Source: Brachypterus glaber
Taxonomy: Eukaryota; Arthropoda; Insecta; Coleoptera; Kateretidae
Assembly: GCA_958510825.1 (NCBI GenBank)
Contig: OY294047.1
Span: 50,389,365 to 50,453,364 of the forward strand
Length of the DNA: 64,000 nucleotides
Reading direction: 5' to 3'
This document shows positions 46,306-57,720 of the stretch, piece by piece. Position 1 is the first letter of the stretch. Every line of letters begins with the position of its first letter. The notes under the pieces are model-generated. The model saw only the letters and a list, made by a program, of their open reading frames with translations. It did not search any database and was not told where the DNA came from. Both the position numbers and the translations under genes were made by a program.

Positions 46306-46915
46306 ATAGTTATTTATATACCAAGGGACTAAACTGGCTGTTTTAGTCCCGCTGCATTAGTGTTTCCTGAGCGAGCGTAGCGAGCGAGGGAAACAGAAAT
46401 GCAAGGGACTAAAACAGCCAAGTTTAGTCCTGAGGTATTTACACTATTTTTTGCAGGATAAAACATAATTTAGGTAGGTAGATAAAATTAAAATTAAAAA
46501 CCACGCGTCTAAAAACGGTTGTTTTATTTTCGTAATTTAATCAAGATGCCTGTAAATTGCGAAAAGTCAGTTTCATGGCTATCGCGATTTCAATTGTTTT
46601 TTAATATGGTTAACACAAACGTCAAAAAAATGGACGAAGATGATAAATAAGTTATGTATAAATCGTTATAACAATGTTATTTTTAAAGATTTTCTTTGTT
46701 AAATTCAAATAAATTGGTTTGAATCGCTAATTTATTTAAAAAAAAAAACACCAAACCTAATTTTTGAACCAGCAAAGCACATAGTAAGTATAATATTTTA
46801 ATATTATCAAGGTTGCCGTGATTTTTATTCCCTAGGGAGAAAAACGGCAAGTTTAGTCCCGAAAATGAAAGCGTAAAATTAGGTTTTAGTGTTGGTCGTG
46901 CAAAAAAGTTATTTA
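46306..46915 (+). repeat. Palindrome-ended repeat, family iii, copy B
   Basis: Palindrome 46308-46440 (GGGACTAAACTGGCTGTTTT, apex GAGCGAGCGTAGCGAGCGAG), box ACACTATTTTTTGCAGGA, body, and far-end inverse box GTCGTGCAAAAAAGTTATTT. About 90% similar by eye to copy C at 52882-53487. Confidence 0.85.
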
Positions 46916-46996
46916 AAGCTATTTTCTTGGGTTTAATTAGTAAAAATTGCACAAAGAACTGAAACATCTAAAGTGACAGAAATCAATTGTTTATAA

Positions 46997-47835
46997 AATT
47001 TACTCTGAGAGAAGTTTAACATTTTTGACCTGCGTCAAATTGCAGGATGAGCGCGCTAGCGCGAAGCCTGCAAGACGCGGTCTAAAATGTTAAATCTTCA
47101 CTCACGTGGAAAATATAGTATTTTTTTCACTACCAGTACAATTAATTAGCTATTTATTTATTTATTTTACTAAAATTTAATGAAAAAGCTTATAAATTTA
47201 AAATATCACGCTGGCCGTTCGCGGCCATTAAAAAAACAAATGAATAACTTGACATTTCTGGCAGAAATTTTCTGGTGATCTGCTAAAATTATTAAGTTAG
47301 AAAGTGTTTCCGTGTTAAGTGTGATAAAATATATAAAAATGGAAAGTGAAATGCAAAGTGATGATTCTGGTACTCCCCCAGAAATAGGGGGCAGGCGAAA
47401 ACTGTGAGGGAGAACCTATTGCCTCAAAAATCAATATATGGGGGTTATACCTCTAGTAATATATGATCCTTACGGTAATATATGGGTTGTATAATCTATG
47501 GTTGAATATGATGGACCAATGATTTTCACTTTTCGAAGTGTTTTTTGTAAAACGTGTTCTATAGGTACTAATTTAGTTAATATTTTTTAATTTATCATGC
47601 AATAAATAAATTTGGTGCCTCAAGACACTTTTAAATAGCAATGTGATTTAATAATTAAGTGAAACGTCAGATGTCAAAACAGCTGAATAAAAATTCATTA
47701 TTAACCATGGTGCAATTTCATTATTTTTAGAACCTCTGACGTCATAGGTAGAGCAAGAATATTTCTACCAATTAAAATAACAGTAATAAAGATGTGCTTT
47801 TAGGCTGGTGGTGAAAAAAAATATTTATAATAGTA
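46997..47835 (+). repeat. Palindrome-ended repeat, family vi
   Basis: Arms AAGTTTAACATTTTTGACC and GGTCTAAAATGTTAAATCTT around the apex GATGAGCGCGCTAGCGCGAA. Box ATATAGTATTTTTTTCACTA at ~47113 with inverse CTGGTGGTGAAAAAAAATAT at ~47803. A 22-codon ATG-started frame MESEMQSDDSGTPPEIGG (47339-47407) lies inside, downstream of an AT-rich leader. Confidence 0.6.
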
Positions 47836-47920
47836 TACTATGCTTAATGCTGTTCTAATATTAGACTGTGAGAAGTTTATTAAACGTTGTTGGCATCAAT
47901 ACCAAACAAAAAGCTTTATT

Positions 47921-48201
47921 GGGAGATTAGCTCAGCGGTCTAAGGCATCGATATAGCGTTGACACTGAGCTATGATCGTGAGTTCAAACCTCACTGGCGC
48001 CAATTGCCTTTTTCAGTTAATTAATAATTGAAATTTGGCGAAGGCGTACTCCCTAGATATATTGGTTCGAAAGTCAATTAAAGCCGGTGGTTCCCTCTAC
48101 TACTAGCCCACACAAGTCCTGGACTTAGGGGATGCTTAATTAAGTAGAATAGTACGAGGTTAAAAATAAACATAAATAAACATAAAAATAAACATAAAAA
48201 A
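47921..48201 (+). mobile_element. tRNA-derived SINE, plus-strand copy
   Basis: tRNA-like head 47921-48002 with box A TAGCTCAGCGG (47928-47938), box B GAGTTCAAACC (47980-47990) and CACTGGCGCCA at its 3' end. Body CAGTTAATTAATAATTGAAA, GCGAAGGCGTA, GGTGGTTCCCTCTACTACTA and AGTACGAGGTTAAA. Tail of (AAATAAACAT) units at 48160-48201. The head is about 82 nt but does not fold as a clean modern tRNA (long anticodon/variable region). Confidence 0.88.
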
Positions 48202-48464
48202 CATTGGATAAAGTAATTTAATTCAAAATTTCAAATAAAATCGCCACATATCTGACCAATTTCATTACAGAGTATTGAAATAAAGCTTAAGTCTACAATG
48301 CCGTTATGGATCTTTTGTGTCGTATTGTCATTTAAACGACTACTTCCGTAGTCCACTTTAGCGCTGTATTCTTTTGTAAATATTGACATATTTCCGCTAT
48401 ACAAAAATTCACCCTATAAAAAACTGATTGATTTATTTTACAATACAAAATATACGGGGTGTTT

Positions 48465-48897
48465 AGAAAAAAGACCAGGGTTGGTTTTACATAAAAGAAG
48501 AAAAAATATTAAACAACTTGTATTAGGACTTACTTATGTAGAGTAGAGAAAAAGATGCAAGTCGCTTGCAAAACAACTTTACACTACGATATTTCAAGAA
48601 ATATTTGACATAGAGACTTTAAATTTGAAATAAATTTTGTTTACTACTTAGAAAATCTTTGTTCCAAATTTCAAGTCACTGGGTCAAAGCGTTTTTTAAA
48701 TATCGTAGTATAAACTTGTTTTACAAGCGACTTGCATCTTTTTCTCTTCTATACATTCACAAACCAACATTGGTGGTCTGTGTGTACCTTTTAGGTCCCT
48801 TATGAGACATTTATAAAGCAATACTGATTATTTTATTTATATTTTTTGTGTAGAATCACCCCTTAAAATTTTTAGTCTTTTTAGCTGGACCATCCTG
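48465..48897. mobile_element. TA-flanked MITE of the CAGGGTG type
   Basis: TA-CGGGGTG and CATCCTG-TA tips. The subterminal GTGTAGAATCACCCCTTAAA block is shared with other CAGGGTG elements in the window. Internal inverted repeat GATGCAAGTCGCTTG..AAACAA / AGCGACTTGCATCTTTTTCT. Tip agreement is imperfect. Confidence 0.6.
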
Positions 48898-48992
48898 TAT
48901 AAAACTCTCAATGCATATTTACCACTATAGTTTGGACTATATAAATTTAGTAAAAACTAGATAAATAATTGCAAGCATATTATTTTAAAATG

Positions 48993-49385
48993 AAAATTGA
49001 ATTTTTTTGAATATGCAACCGTTAATACACCTACGTGTTTCATAATTTAATAAAGTTTGAAAGTCTGTATCTCCAAAACGTTTTATTACAGCAAAAAACT
49101 TTATAAAACACTTTTTATAGGGCTTTAACAGAGCTTTTATTAGAATATATACAGGGTGTTCCAGAACTCGCGTAGATAAATTTTAGAGGTAAAAATTGAA
49201 TTTTTTTGAATATGCAACCGTTAATACACCTACGTGTTTCATAATTTATTAAAGTTTGAAAGTCTGTATCTCCAAAACGTTTTATTACAGCAAAAAACTT
49301 TATAAAACACTTTTTATAGGGCTTTAACAGAGCTTTTATTTAAATATATACAGGGTGTTCCAGAACTCGCGTAGAGAAATTTTAG
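48993..49385 (+). repeat. 199-bp tandem duplication ending in CAGGGTGTTCC
   Basis: The unit AAAATTGAATTTTTTTGAAT through ATACAGGGTGTTCCAGAACT to TTTTAGAGGT occurs at 48993-49191 and 49192-49385 with few differences. It contains the CAGGGTGTTCCAGAACTCGC motif, also seen diverged at 14325. A diverged copy is at 15650-15830. Confidence 0.8.
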
Positions 49386-49739
49386 CGGTGATTCTACAGC
49401 TTTCTAGGGTAGTAGGGCAGTATTAACCACAGTACAGATTTTTGCACAAGCCTTAACATTGATAAAGGCTATCATTTCATATAATTTTTATTTGGTAATT
49501 TTAAACAGGGACGTGCAAACAGACAAAATAAATTTAAACGTGTTGTTTCTTATGCAGCGTAAAAGCTTTTCCGCGATGAAAACTCTCAGGAAAAGTGTAA
49601 AGTAGGACATGACCTTGTGTCGCTTTCAAAGCCTTTTAAGAAAATCGCTTTATTCTGCTCAATTTTAAGCCGGCAATTAATTGCAGACTTTTCATTATTA
49701 AAGTCGATTTGTAATTAAAATTTCGACAAATATTCAATA

Positions 49740-49990
49740 TTAATTGCATTTGACATTCATTCATAACATCTGGTTTCCATTTGTTATACAGGGTGAGTTT
49801 TTTAAAGGGTATAACCAGAAAGATTTTTTCACGGACTTTTCAGAAAAGTTATTTTTGTTATTGTTTGAGTCCATTTTAATTGCATTTGATATTCATTTAT
49901 AATATCTGATTTCCATTTATTATACAGGGTGGTATTTTCAAATAGAATAATCAGATTATTTAAGAAATTCTTCAGGTAAGTTGTTTTCTT
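49740..49990 (+). repeat. ~134-bp direct duplication with ATACAGGGTG
   Basis: TTAATTGCATTTGA.ATTCAT, TGGTTTCCATTTGTTATACA and GGGTG occur at 49740-49796 and 49875-49932. The class is unknown. Confidence 0.6.
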
Positions 49991-49999
49991 TTTGTTTTA

Positions 50000-50830
50000 A
50001 TTTGCGTAGCTTAAAATTGGTAAAATAAATCTCGGCGAATTTAACCTCTGCATTGACTGATTTTTATGAATTTATGTTTATTTTGCAAATAATAATATAT
50101 TTGAAACGATTCTTTTCCTTTTGAAATTGATTTTACAAAAAAAGGCACTATTATTATTTTATTTGTATAGTATTTTTTAAATGGGTTAGAAAAGTTGTAT
50201 TTCGACTCCTGTTACAAGTTTTCTAGCACCAGGTTAATTAAATTGTTAATTAAATTCTTGTACTGTGTGCTTAATTACTAAATAGAGTCTCCTTTTACAC
50301 TCTATCTATAAAACCTTGTTTGCCTTAAAACAACACAAGGAATCAGTTTACATTATGTATTCAAATTACAGGAAGTCACATTGTTTGTCATTGTCCTGTT
50401 TATAATATGTATATAAATTTAATGTAACTAACAGGATCTTGCACCGGCTGAATCCAGTCTCAAATTTGTAACAAAATTCGAAGGACCCCAAAAAAATAGT
50501 GCTAAAAAAAGTACCGTAAATACTTGTTTTTAACTTGCCGAGTTTCTTCACGCAAAACGAAAGTATGTATGTTTTTATGTATACATGAAGGTTTGTTTGT
50601 TCCCCTCTAGGGTCTAAAATACTGCGCTGATCGATCGAGGAGTCACAAGATTTGTCTTGATCACGCGAGTGACATAGACTATATAAAACTCCATGTTTCG
50701 ATAATATTGATATCTATTATATAATAGTCATCATCACGAATTTAACAGAAAATCAAAAAAATGAATAAATTTTTATTATGAAATCGGTATTATGCGGTCA
50801 ATATTAAATTTAAAAATGACATTCTATTCG
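50000..50830. other. Unassigned AT-rich DNA
   Basis: No gene or element recognised. Confidence 0.45.
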
Positions 50831-50832
50831 CC

Positions 50833-51050
50833 CACGTTTCGGCTTTTCATCATCGTCAGAAATTTAAAGAAAAATTAAAGATATCTATAGATTTTTATTA
50901 TAAATTTGGTACAAAGGAACCGTATTTTAAAAATTTTGATTCAACAACGTTTCGGTTTTTTTATTTTCTCTATCAGGCATATAGGTACATGGAGAACGTG
51001 CATTTTTTTGTAGACGTGTTTTTTCGGAGGCTCAGCTTGTTGGGATTCTA
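50833..51050 (-). repeat. Repeat with two hammerhead-like motifs (degenerate)
   Basis: On the minus strand, CTGACGATGATGAAAAGCCG then AAACGT (about 50870-50840), and CTGATAGAGAAA...CCGAAACGTTG (about 50980-50950). Both have CUGA...GAAACGU spacing like the Penelope-associated ribozyme at 5401, but stem II does not pair in either and the second lacks a perfect CUGANGA. Probably eroded Penelope-like 3' ends. The flank resembles 20440-21200. Confidence 0.4.
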
Positions 51051-51059
51051 GCACCCAAA

Positions 51060-52020
51060 GGAATCGGGTCCAGAACCTGGCGATATGGAAATAGCCTAAT
51101 TAGAATATGCTTTAAGATAAGCAAAATCAGGGGTGGTCCGAGGCATCAGTTTGGGGAGCAGGACAAACATTTTCCAATTCTGAATAAAGCGTTACCCCGG
51201 CGAAAAATGTTGATGACTAAAAAAAGGTCTTTGACTCTTCAATTTTCCCAACCCTACCACTCAATTTTTCCAACTGTACCGCTCAGTTTTCCCAACTACT
51301 TAATTTGCTTAATGCTAATCGCCTCTACAAATTTCGCAACTACCCCAATTTGTAGGGAATCCCAACCCAACTGTATAATTTTTCTATCTAGACAGTAGAT
51401 TTTCCCTTTTGAAGCATCCCTGTATAAAATACAGCCAGGAAAAAATTTATTTTAATTATTAAGATACATTTTATTAAATCTAGTTGTATTTTAAATAGAT
51501 TTGACATGGTTTGGTAAGTTGTTGTTATGTTTATGAATTAATTTTAAGCACACTTGTTAATGCTTGAATATTTTTCTGCTTGTAGCTATTATATTATGGC
51601 GTAGAGTCGACAGTGTCGACAGATAAAATTTTATATCAACTTGAATATAAGTTTTTTAAAGCCAAAGAGTGCAAGGGACCTTTTTTAGTTTAAATATTTA
51701 AAGCCTGGCTAAATTTATTAAACCCCAGACATCTATAAAATAAAGTTTATTAAAAAGAATTCTGCTTAAAATACTCAAAAGAGAAGTAAATTTTTATTTA
51801 ATACTTATAAAAGTCAGTCAGAAACGACACTACTTGTATAACTGTAGAAAGAACTACACTGTAAAAAATATTTCCAGAATTTTAAAATAAATCGTAAAAT
51901 TTTACCTAATTTTATGCCCTCATTATAAAACTTGATTTTAGGATATTAAGTTGTTTGATATTACTCTTTAATTTAACCCCCATTTTTTTACAGTATGGTT
52001 GTGAAACTTTATTATTCATA
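51060..52020. other. Mostly unassigned DNA
   Basis: 51040-51120 (ATCCAGAACCTGGC-like, GCTTTAAGATA) matches repeat R at 58130-58210. The C/T-rich 51207-51398 open frame has no domain. Nothing else recognised. Confidence 0.4.
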
Positions 52021-52022
52021 TA

Positions 52023-52862
52023 CAGTGCGTGCATTAAGTCTGGAATCACCCGAATAACTTTTTAGTTACAAGTAAAATACAAAAATCCTCGGACAGGTCG
52101 ATTTATATTTTTAATTCTGCAAATTTTGGTTTAAAAAAAGTTATCAAAATTGGCACCCACTTGCACCCTCACCCCCCAACTTTTTTTTCAAATAGCAACC
52201 TACCCCTTGTGATACATCATTGGAAAGGTAATTTAATAAGCTTTCCAACAGTGTATGATAAAGCCTAATTTATTAAAGGGTCTATGAAAAAACGCATGTT
52301 TTATTTAAACATTGTTTGTGTGAAATATTACGCATAATATGGTAATTGTTGCCCTATTTCCTACTTGGCACCTTCCTGAGAATCTAAATAAGGTTGTTTT
52401 AAACTTATTGTAATATTTTATACCCTGTTGAAAAATGCAATTGTTTTTCTTTTTATTGACCAATTTTATGTTTACTATTTAATCGATTTTAATCCCGTTT
52501 TTTTACTGTCCACTGTCAAAGAGCTGAAGGACATCAATTTGAACATTTATAGTGAACTAAAGTTATACTTTATAATAAACTAAATTGTGCATTTTATCAT
52601 TAGCCCTTTACCAAATTAGGCTTTATTATACACCGTTGGAAAGCTTATTAAATTACCTTTCCAACGAAGTGTCACAAGGGGTAAGTTGCTATTTGAAAAA
52701 AAAAAGTTGAGGGTGACGGTGCAAGGGGGTGCAAATTTTAATAACTTTTATTACACCATAATTCGCAAAATTAAAAATAAAAATAGACCTATCCGAGGGT
52801 TTTTGTGTTTTACTTGTAACTAAAAAGTTAATCGGGTGATTCCAGACTTAATGCACGCACTG
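52023..52862. mobile_element. 840-bp TA-flanked foldback MITE (mariner-like)
   Basis: Tips CAGTGCGTGCATTAAGTCTG and the exact complement at 52862; TA at 52021-52022 and 52863-52864. Arms of ~290 bp match almost base for base, including CCTTGTGATAC/GTGTCACAAGG and GGAAAGGTAATTTAATAAGC. The central ~250 bp is unique and AT-rich. No coding capacity. Confidence 0.92.
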
Positions 52863-52881
52863 TATGATCAAAAAGTGCTTT

Positions 52882-53487
52882 AATTTATATACCAAGGGAC
52901 TAAACTGGCTGTTTTAGTCCCGATGCATTAGTGTTTCCTGAGCGAGCGTAGCGAGCGAGGGAAACAAAAATGCAAGGGACTAAACCAGACAAGTTTAGTC
53001 CTGAGGTATATATACTATTTTTTGCAGGACCAAACATAATTTAGGTAGGTAGATAAAATTAAACTTAAAAACCACGCATCTAAAATCGGTTGTTTTATTT
53101 TCGTAATTTAATCAAGATACCTGTAAATTGCGAAAAGTCAGTTTCATGGCTATCGAGATTTCAATTGTTTTTTAATATGGTTGACACAAACGTCAAAAAA
53201 ATGGACGAAGATGATAAATTTGAAGTTATGTATAAATTGTTATTACAATGTTATTTTTAAAGGTTTTCTTTGTTAAAATCAAATAAATTGGTTTAAATCG
53301 CTAATTTATTACAAAACACCACCAAAACTAATTTTTGAACCAGCAAAGCACATAGTAAGTATAATATTTTAATATTAACAAGGTTGCCGTGATTTTTATT
53401 TCCTAGGGAGAAAAACGGCAAGTTTAGTCCCGAAAATGAAAGCGTAAAATTAGGTTTTAGTCTTGGTCGTGCAAAAAATAATTTGTT
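52882..53487 (+). repeat. Palindrome-ended repeat, family iii, copy C
   Basis: Palindrome 52882-53010, box ATACTATTTTTTGCAGGACC, far-end inverse GGTCGTGCAAAAAATAATTT. Collinear with copy B. The internal frame has a TAA here. Confidence 0.85.
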
Positions 53488-53489
53488 TA

Positions 53490-54380
53490 CCTCCTTTGGA
53501 GGCGAAGGAGTAAATCTGAGATTTTTCCTGTCATCGCTAAGAGATTCTTGAAGTCTTTCATGCCAAATTTTAAATTTTTAGCTAATCTGAAAGTGAATAA
53601 TTTCTAGCAAGTATAATTCATATTTTAGTTAAAAAGAAATTTAACTAAACAAAATAAAATAAACTTAAAAGTTTGAAATAGAGATTACACAAGAACTTTA
53701 TCTTTTATTTAATAAAATTGCTCTGGTATTAACGTAACCTTTATTAATTAAATGGGTTTGCCCAGAATACATTTTGTAGACTTATTTATATGCCTTTACT
53801 AGGATAGATTAGAGACATAGAAGTCGGTTCATTTTTTTTTGCCAAAAGTTTTTATTTACGCATGACTTTCCTGGGAAAAAGTAATCGTTTTGTAAACTAG
53901 AGTAATTATTTATAACAATAATGCTTATATTTATGAAGTTGTATTCAAAAGTTTCAGATAAAACGCTTTAAGAACATGCTGGAGGATTGCCAATACAATA
54001 ACCTGACATTAACAAAGAAATCACATACGTAATGTTTTTACAAACTTTGCCAGCTTAAAGTGATATATGAGTATCCAAGAGGGATATTTATCAAAAAATT
54101 TTGTTCGATTTTTAAGAAAAATGGATAAATTTTAATATATTATACTTTGGGCACTTGTTTGTTACGATGATTTCTTTCTTATTTACTGGAAAAACATGTA
54201 ACTTATTTTCCACGTGCCCAGTATTCACACTGATATATAGAACAATACCGTAATTAATAACCTAATTAAGTTATAGTATACTACAATCAATATTTTGTAT
54301 ATTGCGCCAACATAGAATACAACATTGCATAGAATACAACAACAAAAAAGTAAACGTGTTCGGTATTTACAAACGAGTGT
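53490..54380. other. Unassigned AT-rich DNA
   Basis: No recognised gene or element. Confidence 0.45.
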
Positions 54381-54386
54381 AGTTGT

Positions 54387-54720
54387 TTGATTTGTAACAA
54401 AAAACTATTAGGAGATCAGGTTTTGATTTGTCAAGCAAAGAGCGAGGTAGGCGTGGCTTGCAAATCTGCAGGGTCGGATTGCCGCTCCTTCCTACGTCAC
54501 GATCCTCACTTCAAAACACAGGCAATTCAGCTGACCCGTCCGTCCGGCTGGCTAGCAACGCCTGGTAGGAAGAGACGTGGAAATGTGACGGATTGCGTAC
54601 AAGAAAGAAAGAGAAAGTATTCGGAGGAAGAAAGATAGGCGGTACGCGTACCTCTAACAACTTGTGAATTCAGCCGCGTGGTTTGGGGGGCGTGTCCATA
54701 TATAAAAACTCACGAATCTT
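54387..54720. promoter_or_regulatory. GC-rich, CpG-rich island; possible promoter
   Basis: Base composition jumps to roughly half GC in a ~30% GC background, with many CpGs. It contains a CRE-like TACGTCAC, GGCGTGGCTTGCAAAT, and GGGGGCGTGTCCATATATAA, a TATA-like box. The frame through it has no known domain. It could be the first exon/promoter region of a gene, perhaps an upstream part of the nAChR gene on the minus strand or another gene on the plus strand, or a foreign insertion. Not resolvable from this sequence alone. Confidence 0.35.
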
Positions 54721-55259
54721 GACGAGCCGTAATGTGGGTGTTCTCTGTGTGTGTGCACAAAGAAATTACATATCACATGTAATTACATGTACATGTACAT
54801 GCTTATCGTTGGGTATACTTATGCACATAAAATTTTTAGTCCAAAATGCTTACTTTCAATATTTTGGTAAAATATTTATTAGAATCAGCTGATTGTCGCC
54901 ATCTTTATTAGTTGTTTTATTAATTCTCTTCCTTAATTATTTTATTAATTCTCTTCCTCTTTATTTATTATCTTTCTCAAAAAAATATTATAGTGACAAC
55001 AACGTTGTTGTATTATTAAATAATATGAATTTACAATTTTAAAGTGTATTTAATATAACGTTATAATGTTTTACAATAATTGTAAAAATGGTGTTATGTA
55101 CCTCAAACTTGTTACAACCATGTTTGGTTGTACTATTTTTAGATTTTTCTATCAGTGTAATAAATTATTTGTTTTATGTTCAATACATAGAGAAGGAAAG
55201 AGAACCATTAGTCCAGCCTGCGCAAGATTATTTTGTGACAGAACGGGGCAGCAAAATGA

Positions 55260-55670
55260 CGTAACGCAATATATCTGACCTTGCGCAGTACGCATCTCTA
55301 TCAGCTGTGAAATGCTGTCGGTCGTAAAACAATTCATCACCCCAGTATTCATTTGTCTAATCTCCAAAAATCCCCCAGTAAAAATCTTAAAATGTCCAAA
55401 AATAGAGATATGGCAAACCTATACTGGGGTGACGAATTATTAGTAGTTTGTTTATACTGTCAGTACTGTCAGATCGTCGTTTGTTTCTGTTCATTTTTCG
55501 ACTTCTACTGTGTTTTAATTGTTTTTTTGCTACATTTGTTTATAACTTTAAACCTAACCTGTATTGTTGCTTTATGGAGAGCAAAGGGTCAATCCCTGGT
55601 GTACTCAAAGTAGGTGTACAAAATCCCGAAACTCACACACCTCTAAAAATTCTTGTAAAATAATTTTAAA
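55260..55670 (+). other. Hairpin followed by small ORF, unknown
   Basis: AATTCATCACCCCAGTAT (55331) and ATACTGGGGTGACGAATT (55422) form an 18-bp stem. Downstream, ATG at 55575 opens MESKGSIPGVLKVGVQNPET followed by 9 more residues and TAA (55661-55663). It may be the eroded end of a mobile element with its first coding exon. No homology recognised. Confidence 0.25.
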
Positions 55671-56654
55671 AAAACTATTTCGACGTTTCTTCGCAGATAT
55701 TTTTTGTTGAATTTTTTACAATTTTTATTTGACACACAAAACTAAGGTTAAAAATACTCGTCAAAGACAACAATAGTAGTGTGCATGTGCAAGTTTATCT
55801 CAGATGCGCTAGGCACATTTATCACAGTATCCCGCAACGGCTTTGGAGGTCTTTCCTTGTCTATAGGTAATTGTTTCCAAAAAAAAAATGTATCAGTACT
55901 GTTTTTAGTATTTTTAGTATTTTAAATATTAATATATACTTGCCGTGGCATGCCATCTTTCATTTAAGTTTCTTTAAAAGCCAATACAAGAAATTTTATT
56001 ATTCAAACCAAACATTTTTACGTGATTCACCTATTGGTTAGTAAGTAAGATTATCTTAGTAAAATACGTATTAAACTTTAATGATAAAAGATACAAAAAA
56101 TCTTAAGTAACCTAGTAATGAATCATTTTCCCCGCTATGTAAAAGAATGGTCATAGATAAAAAAAGCTTTAAGTTTTTTAAAAAATTCGTTTTTCTGAAG
56201 GGTACTTGAAAATGCAATTTTTCGACTCTTTTAATAAATACAGTTTTGATTAAAATTCAAGATTTCTCAGTGAATTCAAACACTAAAATGAAATTATGTT
56301 TTCAAATTTGAATTTTAAATCCTAATGTAAACTTAAGTGCTTGATTAATGAAGCACTTTATGTAAACTGTTTGCCAAAAAGAATAAGAATTTTAATTGTC
56401 AAATATATACAGGATGATTCAGAAATTAGGTTTCATAAAGTTGTAAGAGACTATTTGACATTTAAATATATGAAAAAGATTTCGATAAATACAGACCCTA
56501 AAATGACTTTTAATTTATAACAAATATTTACATAATATGTGAACAATGTACAATAAAATATGCATTAGTTAGGTCCCTAAAGAGTATAAATAAATAAAAA
56601 TTAATACAATCTTATGTTTTCTGTATAATTCTTTATAAAGTTATACTCATACTA
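55671..56654. other. Unassigned AT-rich DNA
   Basis: No gene, RNA or element recognised. Confidence 0.45.
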
Positions 56655-57046
56655 CCCAGACAGCACATAATAACTATTAGATATTCAGGGGATATACTTT
56701 CTGGATATAAAGTATATCCATTGGATAGCCTGGATATCCATTAGATATCCCATGGACATCCAAATGTCAGCCTATTTCCAGGATATCCACTGGATATCCA
56801 TTAAAGATCCACCATGGATATCCAGGATATCCATGGATATCCATAATGGATATCTAGTGGATATCCAGTGGATATAATTAAGGGAGGTCAAAAAAATAGA
56901 TGTCCAATGGATGTCTCATGGATATCCTGGATATAAGCGGATATTTGGATGTCCATGGGATATCTAATGGCTATCCAGGCAATTCAATGGATATATCCAG
57001 AAAGTATATTCCCTGGATATGTAATAGTTTTTATGTGCTGTCTGGG
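56655..57046. mobile_element. 392-bp TA-flanked MITE filled with GGATATCC motifs
   Basis: Tips CCCAGACAGCACATAA and TTATGTGCTGTCTGGG with TA on each side. The interior is dominated by TGGATATCC / GGATATCCA units, about twenty in 330 bp, many palindromic. Very low complexity but not a simple tandem repeat. Confidence 0.88.
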
Positions 57047-57720
57047 TATAATTAATTAATTAATTAATAATTACCTAATTCAGCGTTAAGAAAATATTTA
57101 TTTAATTATACCTTTAAAGGTAAACCTTTAAAAAAATGTATTTTATACCAGAATGTTTTATAATATTTTAAATCAATTTTCTAAATACCTTTTTAAAATG
57201 TCCGTTCGTAGGGGGCTAAAAAAAAATTAAAAAATAGAAGGAAAAGTAAACAACCCTACCAAATTTAATAAAAATCTCCCCAGAACAAAAAAAATTATAG
57301 GGGGCGCGGCGACACTTAAAAATTAGAAATATCCTAATGCAATGTATTAAAATAAACTTAAAACCTTACAAACAAAAACTACTTGCAACTGCGAGGAGTA
57401 TACTATGGAATGCAAAGTATTATATATCTTCACGGCTTGTTTTACTTTCCTCTAGAGAAAGTCTTGCGCACGTATTTTTTGCTTCTTTTATTCTACTGGA
57501 AGTAGTAGTATTTATTAAACTAATAAAACCCTTTAAATAAGTCAATTTGACTATAGAATAAATAAAATGTTCCTTCAAATGGAAGATCTAAAGTATAAAA
57601 TAACACGTACTTGTGGTATTCCAATTTAAATTTAAATTCTGCTCGAAATTTTGCTTATTTGGCAAACATATGATGTTCTCATAGGATAAAGCACGAATAT
57701 AGTAAGGAAATAGGCAATAA
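57047..57720. other. Unassigned AT-rich DNA
   Basis: No convincing gene. The 67-codon frame at 57337-57540 has no recognised domain. Confidence 0.4.

Noticed and set aside
47921..48002. tRNA gene
   Set aside because: Boxes A and B are present, but the arm lengths do not give a clean cloverleaf, and the sequence continues into a body shared with the minus-strand copy at 38890-39124. It is a SINE head.
54387..54638. 83-codon ORF in the GC-rich island
   Set aside because: No domain, and the composition explains a long stop-free run. It is reported only as a possible regulatory island.
55066..55663. Overlapping ORFs on both strands
   Set aside because: Mutually overlapping with no domain. Only the hairpin and the short frame at 55575 were kept, at low confidence.
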